DNA of 64,000 nucleotides from Sisyra terminalis (taxonomy: Eukaryota; Arthropoda; Insecta; Neuroptera; Sisyridae). Shown one piece after another: positions 1 to 11,959 of the stretch. Every line of letters starts with the position of its first letter. Within the stretch, counting starts at the first letter, position 1. The notes beneath the pieces are model-generated. The model saw only the letters and a program-made list of their open reading frames with translations, had not been told where the DNA came from and ran no database searches. Location of the stretch: positions 19,654,001 to 19,718,000 of the forward strand of contig OY292280.1 in the NCBI GenBank assembly GCA_958496175.1. The letters are read 5' to 3'. Both the position numbers and the translations under genes were made by a program.

Positions 1-5
1 ATATT

Positions 6-29
6 TGCGGTTATTTTTGCGGATATCAT
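6..29 (+). repeat. Reference unit A1 (24 bp)
   Basis: First half TGCGGTTATTTT, second half TGCGGATATCAT. This is the most common unit. It contains the palindrome GATATC, an EcoRV site, so most A1 units are cut by that enzyme. Its length is divisible by three, so uninterrupted A runs stay open in several frames. Confidence 0.95.
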
Positions 30-52
30 TGCGGTTATTTTGCGGTAATATT
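30..52 (+). repeat. Reference unit B2 (23 bp, TAATATT type)
   Basis: First half TGCGGTTATTT, second half TGCGGTAATATT. It has one T fewer in the T run than unit A. It carries TAA and an AATATT palindrome (SspI site). With the preceding A1 it forms the 47-bp dimer at 6-52. Confidence 0.95.
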
Positions 53-76
53 TGCGGTTATTTTTGCGGATATCAT

Positions 77-100
77 TGCGGTTATTTTTGCGGATATTAT
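77..100 (+). repeat. Reference unit A2 (24 bp, TTAT type)
   Basis: It differs from A1 by C to T in the last four bases (ATCAT becomes ATTAT), which destroys the GATATC site. A2 units occur singly or in pairs inside A runs. Their order is a useful fingerprint for aligning higher-order copies. Confidence 0.95.
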
Positions 101-148
101 TGCGGTTATTTTTGCGGATATCATTGCGGTTATTTTTGCGGATATCAT

Positions 149-171
149 TGCGGTTATTTTGCGGTGATATT
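149..171 (+). repeat. Reference unit B1 (23 bp, TGATATT type)
   Basis: Second half TGCGGTGATATT. It carries TGA in one plus-strand frame. B1 and B2 differ by one base (G or A) and both close A runs throughout the window. Confidence 0.95.
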
Positions 172-645
172 TGCGGTTATTTTTGCGGATATCATTGCGG
201 TTATTTTTGCGGATATCATTGCGGTTATTTGGCGGTGATATTTGCGGTTATTTTTGCGGATATCATTGCGGTTATTTTGCGGTGATATTTGCGGTTATTT
301 CTGCGGATATTATTGCGGTTATTTTTGCGGATATCATTGCGGTTATTTTGCGGTGATATTTGCGGTTATTTTTACGGATATCATTGCGGTTTTTTTTGCG
401 GATATTATTGCGGTTATTTTGCGGTGATATTTGCGGTTATTTTTGCGGATATCATTGCGGTTATTTTGCGTTAATATTTGCGGTTATTTTTGCGGATATC
501 ATTGCGGTTATTTTTGCGGATATTATTGCGGTTATTTTTGCGGATATCATTGCGGTTATTTTTGCGGATATCATTGCGGTTATTTTGCGGTGATATTTGC
601 GGTTATTTTTGCGGATATCATTGCGGTTATTTTTGCGGATATTAA

Positions 646-668
646 TGCGGTTATTTTGCTGTAATATT
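646..668 (+). repeat. Variant unit B3 (GCTGTAATATT)
   Basis: Second half TGCTGTAATATT, a G to T change removing one CpG. It recurs many times across the window. From 5.3 kb onward it is often followed by variant A3, so the two changes travel together as a marker. Confidence 0.9.
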
Positions 669-763
669 TGCGGTTATTTTTGCGGATATCATTGCGGTTA
701 TTTTTGCGGATATCATTGCGGTTATTTTTGCGGATATCATTGCGGTTATTTTGCGGTAATATT

Positions 764-787
764 TGCGGTTATTTTTGCGGTGATATT
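764..787 (+). repeat. Hybrid unit: A-type first half with B1-type second half
   Basis: TGCGGTTATTTT is followed by TGCGGTGATATT, giving a 24-bp unit that ends like B1. It is an exchange between A and B at the half-unit boundary. Copies lie at equivalent places near 6.53 kb and 10.69 kb. Confidence 0.85.
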
Positions 788-3326
788 TGCGGTTATTTTG
801 CGGTAATATTTGCGGTTATTTTTGCGGATATCATTGCGGTTATTTTTGCGGATATTATTGAGGTTATTTTTGCGGATATTATTGCGGTTATTTTTGCGGA
901 TATCATTGCGGTTATTTTGCGGTGATATTTGCGGTTATTTTTGCGGATATCATTGCGGTTATTGTGCGGTAATATTTGCGGTTATTTTTGCGGATATCAT
1001 TGCGGTTATTTTTGCGGATATCATTGCGGTTATTTTGCGGTGATATTTGCGGTTATTTTTGCGGATATCATTGCGGTTATTTTTGCGGATATTATTGCGG
1101 TTATTTTTGCGGATATTATTGCGGTTATTTTTGCGGATATCATTGCGGTTATTTTGCGGTGATATTTGCGGTTATTTTTGCGGATATCATTGCGGTTATT
1201 TTGCGGTAATATTTGCGGTTATTTTTGCGGATATCATTGCGGTTATTTTTGCGGATATTATTGCGGTTATTTTTGCGGATATCATTGCGGTTATTTTTGC
1301 GGATATCATTGCGGTTTTTTTGCGGTGATATTTGCGGTTATTTTTGTGGATATCATTGCGGTTATTTTGCGGTAATATTTATGGTTATTTTTGCGGATAT
1401 TATTGCGGTTATTTTTGCGGATATCATTGCGGTTATTTTGCGGTGATATTTGCGGTTATTTTTGCGGAGATCATTGCGGTTATTTTGCGGTAATATTTGC
1501 GGTTATTTTTGCGGATATTATTGCGGTTATTTTGCTGTAATATTTGCGGTTATTTTTGCGTATATCATTGCGGTTATTTTGCGGTGATATTTGCGGTTAA
1601 TTTTGCGGATATTATTGCGGTTATTTTTGCGGATATTATTGCGGTTATTTTTGCGGATATCATTGCGGTTATTTTGCGGTGATATTTGCGGTTATTTTTG
1701 CGGATATCATTGCGGTTATTTTGCGGTAATATTTGCGGTTATTTTACGGATATCATTGCGGTTATTTTTGCGGATATCATTGCGGTTATTTTGCGGTGAT
1801 ATTTGCGGTTATTTTTGCGGATATCATTGCGGTTATTTTGCGGTAATATTTGCGGTTATTTTTGCGGATATCATTGCGGTTATTTTTGCGGATATTATTG
1901 CGGTTATTTTTGCGGATATCATTGCGGTTATTTTTGCGGATGTCATTGCGGTTATTTTGCGGTGATATTTGCGGTTATTTTTGTGGATATCATTGCGGTT
2001 ATTTTGCGGTAATATTTATGATTATTTTTGCGGATATTATTGCGGTTATTTTTGCGGATATCATTGCGGTTATTTTGCGGTGATATTTGCGGCTATTTTT
2101 GCGGATATCATTGCGGTTATTTTGCGGTAATATTTGCGGTTATTTTTGCGGATATTATAGCGGTTATTTTGCTGTAATATTTGCGGTTATTTTTGCGGAT
2201 ATCATTGCGGTTATTTTGCGGTGATATTTGCGGTTATTTTTGCGGATATCATTGCGGTTATTTTGCGGTAATATTTGCGGATATTTTTGCATATATCATT
2301 GCGGTCATTTTTGCGGATATTATTGCGGTTATTTTTGCGGATATCATTGCGGTTATTTTTGCGGATATCATTGCGGTTATTTTGCGGTAATATTTGCGGT
2401 TATTTTTGCGGATATCATTGCGGTTATTTTGCGGTGATATTTGCGGTTATTTTTGCGGATATTATTGCGGTTATTTTTGCGGATATCATTGCGGTTATTT
2501 TGCGGTGTTATTTGCGGTTATTTTTGCGGATATCATTGCGGATATTTTTGCGGATATTATTGCGGTTATTTTGCGGTAACATTTGCGGTTATTTTTGCGG
2601 ATATTATTGCGGTTATTTTTGCGGATATCATTGCGGTTATTTTGCGGTGATATTTGCGGTTATTTTTGCGGATATCATTGCGGTTATTTTGCGGTGATAT
2701 TTGCGGTTATTTTTGCGGATATCATTGCGGTTATTTTGCGGTGATATGTGCGGTTATTTTTGCGGATATCATTGCGGTTATTTTGCGGTAATATTTGCGG
2801 TTATTTTTGCGGATATCATTGCGGTTATTTTTGCGGATATCATTGCGGTTATTTTGCGGTAATATTTGCGGTTATTTTTGCGGATATCATTGCGGTTATT
2901 TTTGCGGATATCAATGCGGTTATTTTGCGGTAATATTTGCGGTTATTTTTGCGGATATCATTGCGGTTATTTTGCGGTAATATTTGCGGTTATTTTTGCG
3001 GATATCATTGCGGTTATTTTTGCGGATATCATTGCGGTTATTTTGCGGTTATATTTGCGGTTATTTTTGCGGATATTATTGCGGTTATTTTTGCGGATAT
3101 CATTGCGGTTATTTTGCGGTGATATTTGCGGTTATTTTTGCGGATAACATTGCGGTTATTTTTCGGTGATATTTGCGGTTATTTTTTCGGATATCATTGC
3201 GGTTATTTTGCGGTGATATTTGAGGTTATTTTTGCGGATATCATTGCGGTTATTTTGCGGAAATATTTGCGGTTATTTTTGCGGATATCATTGCGGTTAT
3301 TTTTGCGGATATCATTGCGGTTATTT

Positions 3327-3337
3327 TGCGGATATTT
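3327..3337 (+). repeat. Inserted 11-bp half unit
   Basis: TGCGGATATTT sits between an ordinary first half and an ordinary TGCGGTAATATT half, so three half modules occur in a row. Similar insertions lie near 3.50, 4.05, 9.09 and 9.27 kb. They show that the half unit can be gained alone. Confidence 0.82.
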
Positions 3338-3795
3338 TGCGGTAATATTTGCGGTTATTTTTGCGGATATCATTGCGGTTATTTTTGCGGATATTATTGC
3401 GGTTAATTTGCGGTGATATTTGCGGTTATTTTGCGGTAATATTTGCGGTTATTTTTGCGGATATCATTGCGGTTATTTTTGCGGATATCATTGCGGTTAT
3501 TTTGCGGATATTTTGCGGTAATATTTGCGGTTATTTTTGCGGATATTATTGCGGTTATTTTTGCGGATATCATTGCGGTTATTTTGCGGTGATATTTGCG
3601 GTTATTTTTGCGGATATCATTGCGGTTATTTGCGGTGATATTTGCGGTTATTTTTGCGGATATCATTGCGGTTATTTTTGCGGATATCATTGCGGTTATT
3701 TTGCGGTTATTTTGCGGTAATATTTGCGGTTATTTTTGCGGATATCATTGCGGTTATTTTTGCGGATATTATTGCGGTTATTTTTGCGGATATTA

Positions 3796-4049
3796 TTGCG
3801 GTTATTTTTGCGGATATCATTGCGGTTATTTTGCGGTGATATTTGCGGTTATTTTTGTGGATATCATTGCGGTTATTTTGCGGTAATATTTATGATTATT
3901 TTTGCGGATATTATTGCGGTTATTTTTGCGGATATCATTGCGGTTATTTTGCGGTGATATTTGCGGCTATTTTTGCGGATATCATTGCGGTTATTTTTGC
4001 GGATATTATTGCGGTTTTTTTTGCGGATATCATTGCGGTTATTTTGCGG
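3796..4049 (+). repeat. 254-bp block, copy 1 (partner 4280-4533)
   Basis: Offset 484 bp. Both copies carry a TTTGTGGATATC unit, then the ATGATT variant, then GCGGCTATTTT and a GCGGTTTTTTTT unit in the same order. The segment 4050-4279 between them repeats material from about 3.5-3.7 kb, including an 11-bp half-unit insertion. Confidence 0.85.
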
Positions 4050-4279
4050 ATATTTTGCGGTAATATTTGCGGTTATTTTTGCGGATATTATTGCGGTTAT
4101 TTTTGCGGATATCATTGCGGTTATTTTGCGGTGATATTTGCGGTTATTTTTGCGGATATCATTGCGGTTATTTGCGGTGATATTTGCGGTTATTTTTGCG
4201 GATATCATTGCGGTTATTTTTGCGGATATCATTGCGGTTATTTTTGCGGATATTATTGCGGTTATTTTTGCGGATATCA

Positions 4280-4533
4280 TTGCGGTTATTTTTGCGGATA
4301 TCATTGCGGTTATTTTGCGGTGATATTTGCGGTTATTTTTGTGGATATCATTGCGGTTATTTTGCGGTAATATTTATGATTATTTTTGCGGATATTATTG
4401 CGGTTATTTTTGCGGATATCATTGCGGTTATTTTGCGGTGATATTTGCGGCTATTTTTGCGGATATCATTGCGGTTATTTTTGCGGATATTATTGCGGTT
4501 TTTTTTGCGGATATCATTGCGGTTATTTTGCGG
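4280..4533 (+). repeat. 254-bp block, copy 2
   Basis: Partner of 3796-4049. It lies within the larger block 4208-4807, so it was duplicated again to about 9849-10102. Confidence 0.85.
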
Positions 4534-4636
4534 TAATATTTGCGGTTATTTTTGCGGATATCATTGCGGTTATTTTTGCGGATATTATTGCGGTTATTTT
4601 TGCGGATATCATTGCTGTTATTTTTGCGGATATCAT

Positions 4637-4659
4637 TGCGGTTATTTTGCGGTAACATT
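4637..4659 (+). repeat. Variant unit B4 (GCGGTAACATT)
   Basis: A T to C change in the second half gives TAACATT. It is most frequent in the 18.3-38 kb and 44-53 kb regions and scarce elsewhere, which marks those regions as related lineages. Confidence 0.88.
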
Positions 4660-4807
4660 TGCGGTTATTTTTGCGGATATTATTGCGGTTATTTTTGCGG
4701 ATATCATTGCGGTTATTTTTGCGGATATCATTGCGGTTATTTTGCGGTGATATTTGCGGTTATTTTTGCGGATATCATTGCGGTTATTTTGCGGTAATAT
4801 TTGCGGT

Positions 4808-5325
4808 TATTTTTGCGGATATCATTGCGGTTATTTTTGCGGATATTATTGCGGTTATTTTTGCGGATATTATTGCGGTTATTTTTGCGGATATCATTGC
4901 GGTTATTTTGCGGTGATATTTGCGGTTATTTTTACGGATATCATTGCGGTTTTTTTTGCGGATATTATTGCGGTTATTTTTGCGGATATTATTGCGGTTA
5001 TTTTTGCGGATATCATTGCGGTTATTTTGCGGTGATATTTGCGGTTATTTTTGCGGATATCATTGCGGTTATTTTTGCGGATATCATTGCGGTTATTTTG
5101 CGGTGATATTTGCGGTTATTTTTGCGGATATCATTGCGGTTATTTTGCGTTAATATTTGCGGTTTTTTTTGCGGATATCATTGCGGTTATTTTTGCGGAT
5201 ATTATTGCGGTTATTTTTGCGGATATCATTGCGGTTATTTTTGCGGATATCATTGCGGTTATTTTGCGGTGATATTTGCGGTTATTTTTGCGGATATCAT
5301 TGCGGTTATTTTTGCGGATATTAAT
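4808..5325 (+). repeat. A/B units related to the left edge of the window
   Basis: It carries the TTTACGGATATC and GCGTTAATATT variants seen at 289-668, but with extra A units. The offset changes from 4,560 to 4,679, a difference of 119 bp (four A and one B). This is a whole-unit copy-number change. Confidence 0.8.
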
Positions 5326-6024
5326 GCGGTTATTTTGCTGTAATATTTGCGGTTAATTTTGCGGATATCATTGCGGTTATTTTTGCGGATATTATTGCGG
5401 TTATTTTGGCGGATATCATTGCGGTTATTTTGCGGTAATATTTGCGGTTATTTTTGCGGATATCATTGCGGTTATTTTTGCGGATATTATTGCGGTTATT
5501 TTTGCGGATATCATTGCGGTTATTTTTGCGGATATCATTGCGGTTATTTTGCGGTGATATTTGCGGTTATTTTTGCGGATATCATTGCGGTTATTTTGCG
5601 GTAATATTTGCGGTTATTTTTGCGGATATTATTGCGGTTATTTTTGCGGATATCATTGCGGTTATTTTTGCGGATATTATTGCGGTTATTTTTGCGGATA
5701 TCATTGCGGTTATTTTTGCGGATATCATTGCGGTTATTTTGCGGTAATATTTGCGGTTATTTTTGCGGATATCATTGCGTTTATTTTGCGGTGATATTTG
5801 CGGTTATTTTTGCGGATATTATTGCGGTTATTTTTGCGGATATCATTGCGGTTATTTTGCGGTGATATTTGCGGTTATTTTTGCGGATATCATTGCGGTT
5901 ATTTTAGCGTATATTATTGCGGTTATTTTTGCGGATATTATTGCGGTTATTTTTGCGGATATCATTGCGGTTATTTTGCGGTGATATTTGCGGTTATTTT
6001 TGCGGATATCATTGCGGTTATTTT
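5326..6024 (+). repeat. 700-bp block, copy 1 (partner 10763-11461)
   Basis: Constant offset of 5,437 bp. Shared variants are the linked B3 and A3 units, TTTTGGCGGATATC near 5407, ATTGCGTTTATT near 5777 and TTTTAGCGTATATT near 5904. One difference is visible: GCAG near 11144 in the partner against GCGG here. Confidence 0.88.
5348..5371 (+). repeat. Variant unit A3 (TTAATTTT in the first half)
   Basis: This is a 24-bp A unit whose first half reads TGCGGTTAATTT. It usually follows B3 directly, for example here and at about 10.78, 12.56, 13.13, 14.91, 16.43 and 17.06 kb. A few copies follow other B units, for example near 1.59 and 55.41 kb. Confidence 0.88.
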
Positions 6025-6459
6025 GCGGAAATATTTGCGGTTATTTTTGCGGATATCATTGCGGTTATTTTTGCGGATATCATTGCGGTTATTTTGCGGT
6101 GATATTTGCGGTTATTTTTGCGGATATCATTGCGGTTATTTAGCGGTAATATTTGCGGTTATTTTTGCGGATATCATTGCGGTTATTTTTGCGGATATTA
6201 TTGCGGTTATTTTTTCGGATATCATTGCGGTTATTTTTGCGGATATCATTGCGGTTATTTTGCGGTGATATTTGCGGTTATTTTTGCGGATATCATTGCG
6301 GTTATTTTGCGGTAATATTTGCGGTTATTTTTGCGGATATTATTGCGGTTATTTTGCTGTAATATTTGCGGTTATTTTTGCGGATATCATTGCGGTTATT
6401 TTGCGGTGATATTTGCGGTTATTTTTGCGGATATCATTGCGGTTATTTAGCGGTAATAT
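6025..6459 (+). repeat. Linking stretch of A/B units
   Basis: Short A runs with a GCGGAAATATT B unit near 6027, two TTATTTAGCGG units and one TTTTTTCGG unit. Only satellite is present. It joins the 700-bp block to the second 3.1 kb block. Confidence 0.8.
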
Positions 6460-9400
6460 TTGCGGTTATTTTTGCGGATATCATTGCGGTTATTTTTGCG
6501 GATATCATTGCGGTTATTTTGCGGTAATATTTGCGGTTATTTTTGCGGTGATATTTGCGGTTATTTTGCGGTAATATTTGCGGTTATTTTTGCGGATATC
6601 ATTGCGGTTATTTTTGCGGATATTATTGAGGTTATTTTTGCGGATATTATTGCGGTTATTTTTGCGGATATCATTGCGGTTATTTTGCGGTGATATTTGC
6701 GGTTATTTTTGCGGATATCATTGCGGTTATTGTGCGGTAATATTTGCGGTTATTTTTGCGGATATCATTGCGGTTATTTTTGCGGATATCATTGCGGTTA
6801 TTTTGCGGTGATATTTGCGGTTATTTTTGCGGATATCATTGCGGTTATTTTTGCGGATATTATTGCGGTTATTTTTGCGGATATTATTGCGGTTATTTTT
6901 GCGGATATCATTGCGGTTATTTTGCGGTGATATTTGCGGTTATTTTTGCGGATATCATTGCGGTTATTTTGCGGTAATATTTGCGGTTATTTTTGCGGAT
7001 ATCATTGCGGTTATTTTTGCGGATATTATTGCGGTTATTTTTGCGGATATCATTGCGGTTATTTTTGCGGATATCATTGCGGTTTTTTTGCGGTGATATT
7101 TGCGGTTATTTTTGTGGATATCATTGCGGTTATTTTGCGGTAATATTTATGGTTATTTTTGCGGATATTATTGCGGTTATTTTTGCGGATATCATTGCGG
7201 TTATTTTGCGGTGATATTTGCGGTTATTTTTGCGGAGATCATTGCGGTTATTTTGCGGTAATATTTGCGGTTATTTTTGCGGATATTATTGCGGTTATTT
7301 TGCTGTAATATTTGCGGTTATTTTTGCGTATATCATTGCGGTTATTTTGCGGTGATATTTGCGGTTAATTTTGCGGATATTATTGCGGTTATTTTTGCGG
7401 ATATTATTGCGGTTATTTTTGCGGATATCATTGCGGTTATTTTGCGGTGATATTTGCGGTTATTTTTGCGGATATCATTGCGGTTATTTTGCGGTAATAT
7501 TTGCGGTTATTTTACGGATATCATTGCGGTTATTTTTGCGGATATCATTGCGGTTATTTTGCGGTGATATTTGCGGTTATTTTTGCGGATATCATTGCGG
7601 TTATTTTGCGGTAATATTTGCGGTTATTTTTGCGGATATCATTGCGGTTATTTTTGCGGATATTATTGCGGTTATTTTTGCGGATATCATTGCGGTTATT
7701 TTTGCGGATATCATTGCGGTTATTTTGCGGTGATATTTGCGGTTATTTTTGTGGATATCATTGCGGTTATTTTGCGGTAATATTTATGATTATTTTTGCG
7801 GATATTATTGCGGTTATTTTTGCGGATATCATTGCGGTTATTTTGCGGTGATATTTGCGGCTATTTTTGCGGATATCATTGCGGTTATTTTGCGGTAATA
7901 TTTGCGGTTATTTTTGCGGATATTATAGCGGTTATTTTGCTGTAATATTTGCGGTTATTTTTGCGGATATCATTGCGGTTATTTTGCGGTGATATTTGCG
8001 GTTATTTTTGCGGATATCATTGCGGTTATTTTGCGGTAATATTTGCGGATATTTTTGCATATATCATTGCGGTCATTTTTGCGGATATTATTGCGGTTAT
8101 TTTTGCGGATATCATTGCGGTTATTTTTGCGGATATCATTGCGGTTATTTTGCGGTAATATTTGCGGTTATTTTTGCGGATATCATTGCGGTTATTTTGC
8201 GGTGATATTTGCGGTTATTTTTGCGGATATTATTGCGGTTATTTTTGCGGATATCATTGCGGTTATTTTGCGGTGTTATTTGCGGTTATTTTTGCGGATA
8301 TCATTGCGGATATTTTTGCGGATATTATTGCGGTTATTTTGCGGTAACATTTGCGGTTATTTTTGCGGATATTATTGCGGTTATTTTTGCGGATATCATT
8401 GCGGTTATTTTGCGGTGATATTTGCGGTTATTTTTGCGGATATCATTGCGGTTATTTTGCGGTGATATTTGCGGTTATTTTTGCGGATATCATTGCGGTT
8501 ATTTTGCGGTGATATGTGCGGTTATTTTTGCGGATATCATTGCGGTTATTTTGCGGTAATATTTGCGGTTATTTTTGCGGATATCATTGCGGTTATTTTT
8601 GCGGATATCATTGCGGTTATTTTGCGGTAATATTTGCGGTTATTTTTGCGGATATCATTGCGGTTATTTTTGCGGATATCAATGCGGTTATTTTGCGGTA
8701 ATATTTGCGGTTATTTTTGCGGATATCATTGCGGTTATTTTGCGGTAATATTTGCGGTTATTTTTGCGGATATCATTGCGGTTATTTTTGCGGATATCAT
8801 TGCGGTTATTTTGCGGTTATATTTGCGGTTATTTTTGCGGATATTATTGCGGTTATTTTTGCGGATATCATTGCGGTTATTTTGCGGTGATATTTGCGGT
8901 TATTTTTGCGGATAACATTGCGGTTATTTTTCGGTGATATTTGCGGTTATTTTTTCGGATATCATTGCGGTTATTTTGCGGTGATATTTGAGGTTATTTT
9001 TGCGGATATCATTGCGGTTATTTTGCGGAAATATTTGCGGTTATTTTTGCGGATATCATTGCGGTTATTTTTGCGGATATCATTGCGGTTATTTTGCGGA
9101 TATTTTGCGGTAATATTTGCGGTTATTTTTGCGGATATCATTGCGGTTATTTTTGCGGATATTATTGCGGTTAATTTGCGGTGATATTTGCGGTTATTTT
9201 GCGGTAATATTTGCGGTTATTTTTGCGGATATCATTGCGGTTATTTTTGCGGATATCATTGCGGTTATTTTGCGGATATTTTGCGGTAATATTTGCGGTT
9301 ATTTTTGCGGATATTATTGCGGTTATTTTTGCGGATATCATTGCGGTTATTTTGCGGTGATATTTGCGGTTATTTTTGCGGATATCATTGCGGTTATTTG

Positions 9401-9561
9401 CGGTGATATTTGCGGTTATTTTTGCGGATATCATTGCGGTTATTTTTGCGGATATCATTGCGGTTATTTTGCGGTTATTTTGCGGTAATATTTGCGGTTA
9501 TTTTTGCGGATATCATTGCGGTTATTTTTGCGGATATTATTGCGGTTATTTTTGCGGATAT
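6460..9561 (+). repeat. 3.1 kb block, copy 2
   Basis: Partner of 692-3793 at offset 5,768 bp. The left boundary is set by one fewer A1 unit than in copy 1. On the right, 9562-9776 is a short linker of ordinary A and B units before the 600-bp block resumes. Confidence 0.92.
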
Positions 9562-9776
9562 CATTGCGGTTATTTTTGCGGATATCATTGCGGTTATTTT
9601 GCGGTAATATTTGCGGTTATTTTTGCGGATATCATTGCGGTTATTTTGCGGTGATATTTGCGGTTATTTTTGCGGATATCATTGCGGTTATTTTTGCGGA
9701 TATTATTGCGGTTATTTTTGCGGATATTATTGCGGTTATTTTTGCGGATATCATTGCGGTTATTTTGCGGTGATAT

Positions 9777-10376
9777 TTGCGGTTATTTTTGCGGATATCA
9801 TTGCGGTTATTTTTGCGGATATTATTGCGGTTATTTTTGCGGATATCATTGCGGTTATTTTTGCGGATATCATTGCGGTTATTTTGCGGTGATATTTGCG
9901 GTTATTTTTGTGGATATCATTGCGGTTATTTTGCGGTAATATTTATGATTATTTTTGCGGATATTATTGCGGTTATTTTTGCGGATATCATTGCGGTTAT
10001 TTTGCGGTGATATTTGCGGCTATTTTTGCGGATATCATTGCGGTTATTTTTGCGGATATTATTGCGGTTTTTTTTGCGGATATCATTGCGGTTATTTTGC
10101 GGTAATATTTGCGGTTATTTTTGCGGATATCATTGCGGTTATTTTTGCGGATATTATTGCGGTTATTTTTGCGGATATCATTGCTGTTATTTTTGCGGAT
10201 ATCATTGCGGTTATTTTGCGGTAACATTTGCGGTTATTTTTGCGGATATTATTGCGGTTATTTTTGCGGATATCATTGCGGTTATTTTTGCGGATATCAT
10301 TGCGGTTATTTTGCGGTGATATTTGCGGTTATTTTTGCGGATATCATTGCGGTTATTTTGCGGTAATATTTGCGGA
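9777..10376 (+). repeat. 600-bp block, copy 2
   Basis: Partner of 4208-4807. Together with the 3.1 kb block it shows that about 0.7-4.8 kb was copied to 6.5-10.4 kb, followed by loss of about 200 bp between the two pieces (offset 5,768 falls to 5,569). Confidence 0.88.
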
Positions 10377-10382
10377 TATCAT
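10371..10382 (+). repeat. Isolated 12-bp half unit
   Basis: After a B2 unit the sequence goes directly to TGCGGATATCAT, so the TGCGGTTATTTT half is absent. It marks the right end of the 600-bp block that begins at 9777. Confidence 0.85.
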
Positions 10383-10733
10383 TGCGGTTATTTTGCGTTA
10401 ATATTTGCGGTTATTTTTGCGGATATCATTGCGGTTATTTTTGCGGATATTATTGCGGTTATTTTTGCGGATATCATTGCGGTTATTTTTGCGGATATCA
10501 TTGCGGTTATTTTGCGGTGATATTTGCGGTTATTTTTGCGGATATCATTGCGGTTATTTTTGCGGATATTAATGCGGTTATTTTGCTGTAATATTTGCGG
10601 TTATTTTTGCGGATATCATTGCGGTTATTTTTGCGGATATCATTGCGGTTATTTTTGCGGATATCATTGCGGTTATTTTGCGGTAATATTTGCGGTTATT
10701 TTTGCGGTGATATTTGCGGTTATTTTGCGGTAA
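10381..10733 (+). repeat. 353-bp copy of 454-806
   Basis: Offset 9,927 bp. It carries GCGTTAATATT near 10395, the GATATTAATGCGG unit and the 24-bp A/B hybrid unit in the same order as the left edge of the window. Confidence 0.85.
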
Positions 10734-10762
10734 TATTTGCGGTTATTTTTGCGGATATTATT

Positions 10763-11461
10763 GCGGTTATTTTGCTGTAATATTTGCGGTTAATTTTGCG
10801 GATATCATTGCGGTTATTTTTGCGGATATTATTGCGGTTATTTTGGCGGATATCATTGCGGTTATTTTGCGGTAATATTTGCGGTTATTTTTGCGGATAT
10901 CATTGCGGTTATTTTTGCGGATATTATTGCGGTTATTTTTGCGGATATCATTGCGGTTATTTTTGCGGATATCATTGCGGTTATTTTGCGGTGATATTTG
11001 CGGTTATTTTTGCGGATATCATTGCGGTTATTTTGCGGTAATATTTGCGGTTATTTTTGCGGATATTATTGCGGTTATTTTTGCGGATATCATTGCGGTT
11101 ATTTTTGCGGATATTATTGCGGTTATTTTTGCGGATATCATTGCAGTTATTTTTGCGGATATCATTGCGGTTATTTTGCGGTAATATTTGCGGTTATTTT
11201 TGCGGATATCATTGCGTTTATTTTGCGGTGATATTTGCGGTTATTTTTGCGGATATTATTGCGGTTATTTTTGCGGATATCATTGCGGTTATTTTGCGGT
11301 GATATTTGCGGTTATTTTTGCGGATATCATTGCGGTTATTTTAGCGTATATTATTGCGGTTATTTTTGCGGATATTATTGCGGTTATTTTTGCGGATATC
11401 ATTGCGGTTATTTTGCGGTGATATTTGCGGTTATTTTTGCGGATATCATTGCGGTTATTTT
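10763..11461 (+). repeat. 700-bp block, copy 2
   Basis: Partner of 5326-6024. Its right part (from about 11041) was then duplicated in tandem with a 498-bp period. Confidence 0.88.
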
Positions 11462-11959
11462 TGCGGATATCATTGCGGTTATTTTGCGGTAATATTTGCG
11501 GTTATTTTTGCGGATATCATTGCGTTTATTTTGCGGTGATATTTGCGGTTATTTTTGCGGATATTATTGCGGTTATTTTTGCGGATATCATTGCGGTTAT
11601 TTTTGCGGATATTATTGCGGTTATTTTTGCGGATATCATTGCGGTTATTTTTGCGGATATCATTGCGGTTATTTTGCGGTAATATTTGCGGTTATTTTTG
11701 CGGATATCATTGCGTTTATTTTGCGGTGATATTTGCGGTTATTTTTGCGGATATTATTGCGGTTATTTTTGCGGATATCATTGCGGTTATTTTGCGGTGA
11801 TATTTGCGGTTATTTTTGCGGATATCATTGCGGTTATTTTAGCGTATATTATTGCGGTTATTTTTGCGGATATTATTGCGGTTATTTTTGCGGATATCAT
11901 TGCGGTTATTTTGCGGTGATATTTGCGGTTATTTTTGCGGATATCATTGCGGTTATTTT
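11041..11959 (+). repeat. 498-bp tandem repeat, about 1.8 copies
   Basis: 11041-11461 matches 11539-11959. Both copies carry ATTGCGTTTATT and TTTTAGCGTATATT units. The period equals 19 A plus 2 B or an equivalent mix of whole units. Confidence 0.87.

Larger units (their letters stand above)
1..691 (+). repeat. Left edge of the window: A/B units related to 4.8-5.3 kb and 10.4-10.7 kb
   Basis: Rare variants include TTTACGGATATC near 372, GCGTTAATATT near 468 and GATATTAATGCGG near 640. The same set recurs near 5.1-5.3 kb (offset 4,679 for about 420-668) and near 10.4-10.7 kb (offset 9,927 for about 454-806). No gene or unique sequence is present. Confidence 0.85.
692..3793 (+). repeat. 3.1 kb block, copy 1 (partner 6460-9561)
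   Basis: It aligns to 6460-9561 at a constant offset of 5,768 bp. Shared rare variants include the GGAGATCATT unit near 1467, ATGG near 1381, ATGATT near 2018, GATATGTGCGG near 2746 and TTTTTCGG near 3186. One difference was found: G at 1942 against A at 7710. The block ends where an A2 unit here faces an A1 unit in the partner. Confidence 0.92.
4208..4807 (+). repeat. 600-bp block, copy 1 (partner 9777-10376)
   Basis: Constant offset of 5,569 bp. The order of A1, A2, the TTTGTGG unit, the ATGATT unit, the ATTGCTGTTA unit and the B4 unit is the same in both copies. The copies part at 10377, where the partner has a half-unit loss. Confidence 0.88.

Noticed and set aside
2746..2760. ATG in GATATGTGCGG as a start codon (also near 8514)
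   Set aside because: It is a one-base change (ATT to ATG) shared by the two 3.1 kb block copies. The frame that follows is the ordinary repeat frame and ends at the usual B unit stops.
3873..4304. Minus-strand frame of about 143 residues starting at ATG with MISAKITA periods
   Set aside because: The ATG is the complement of CAT in every A1 unit, so many such starts exist. There is no domain or codon bias distinct from the satellite, and the frame is broken differently in each duplicated copy.
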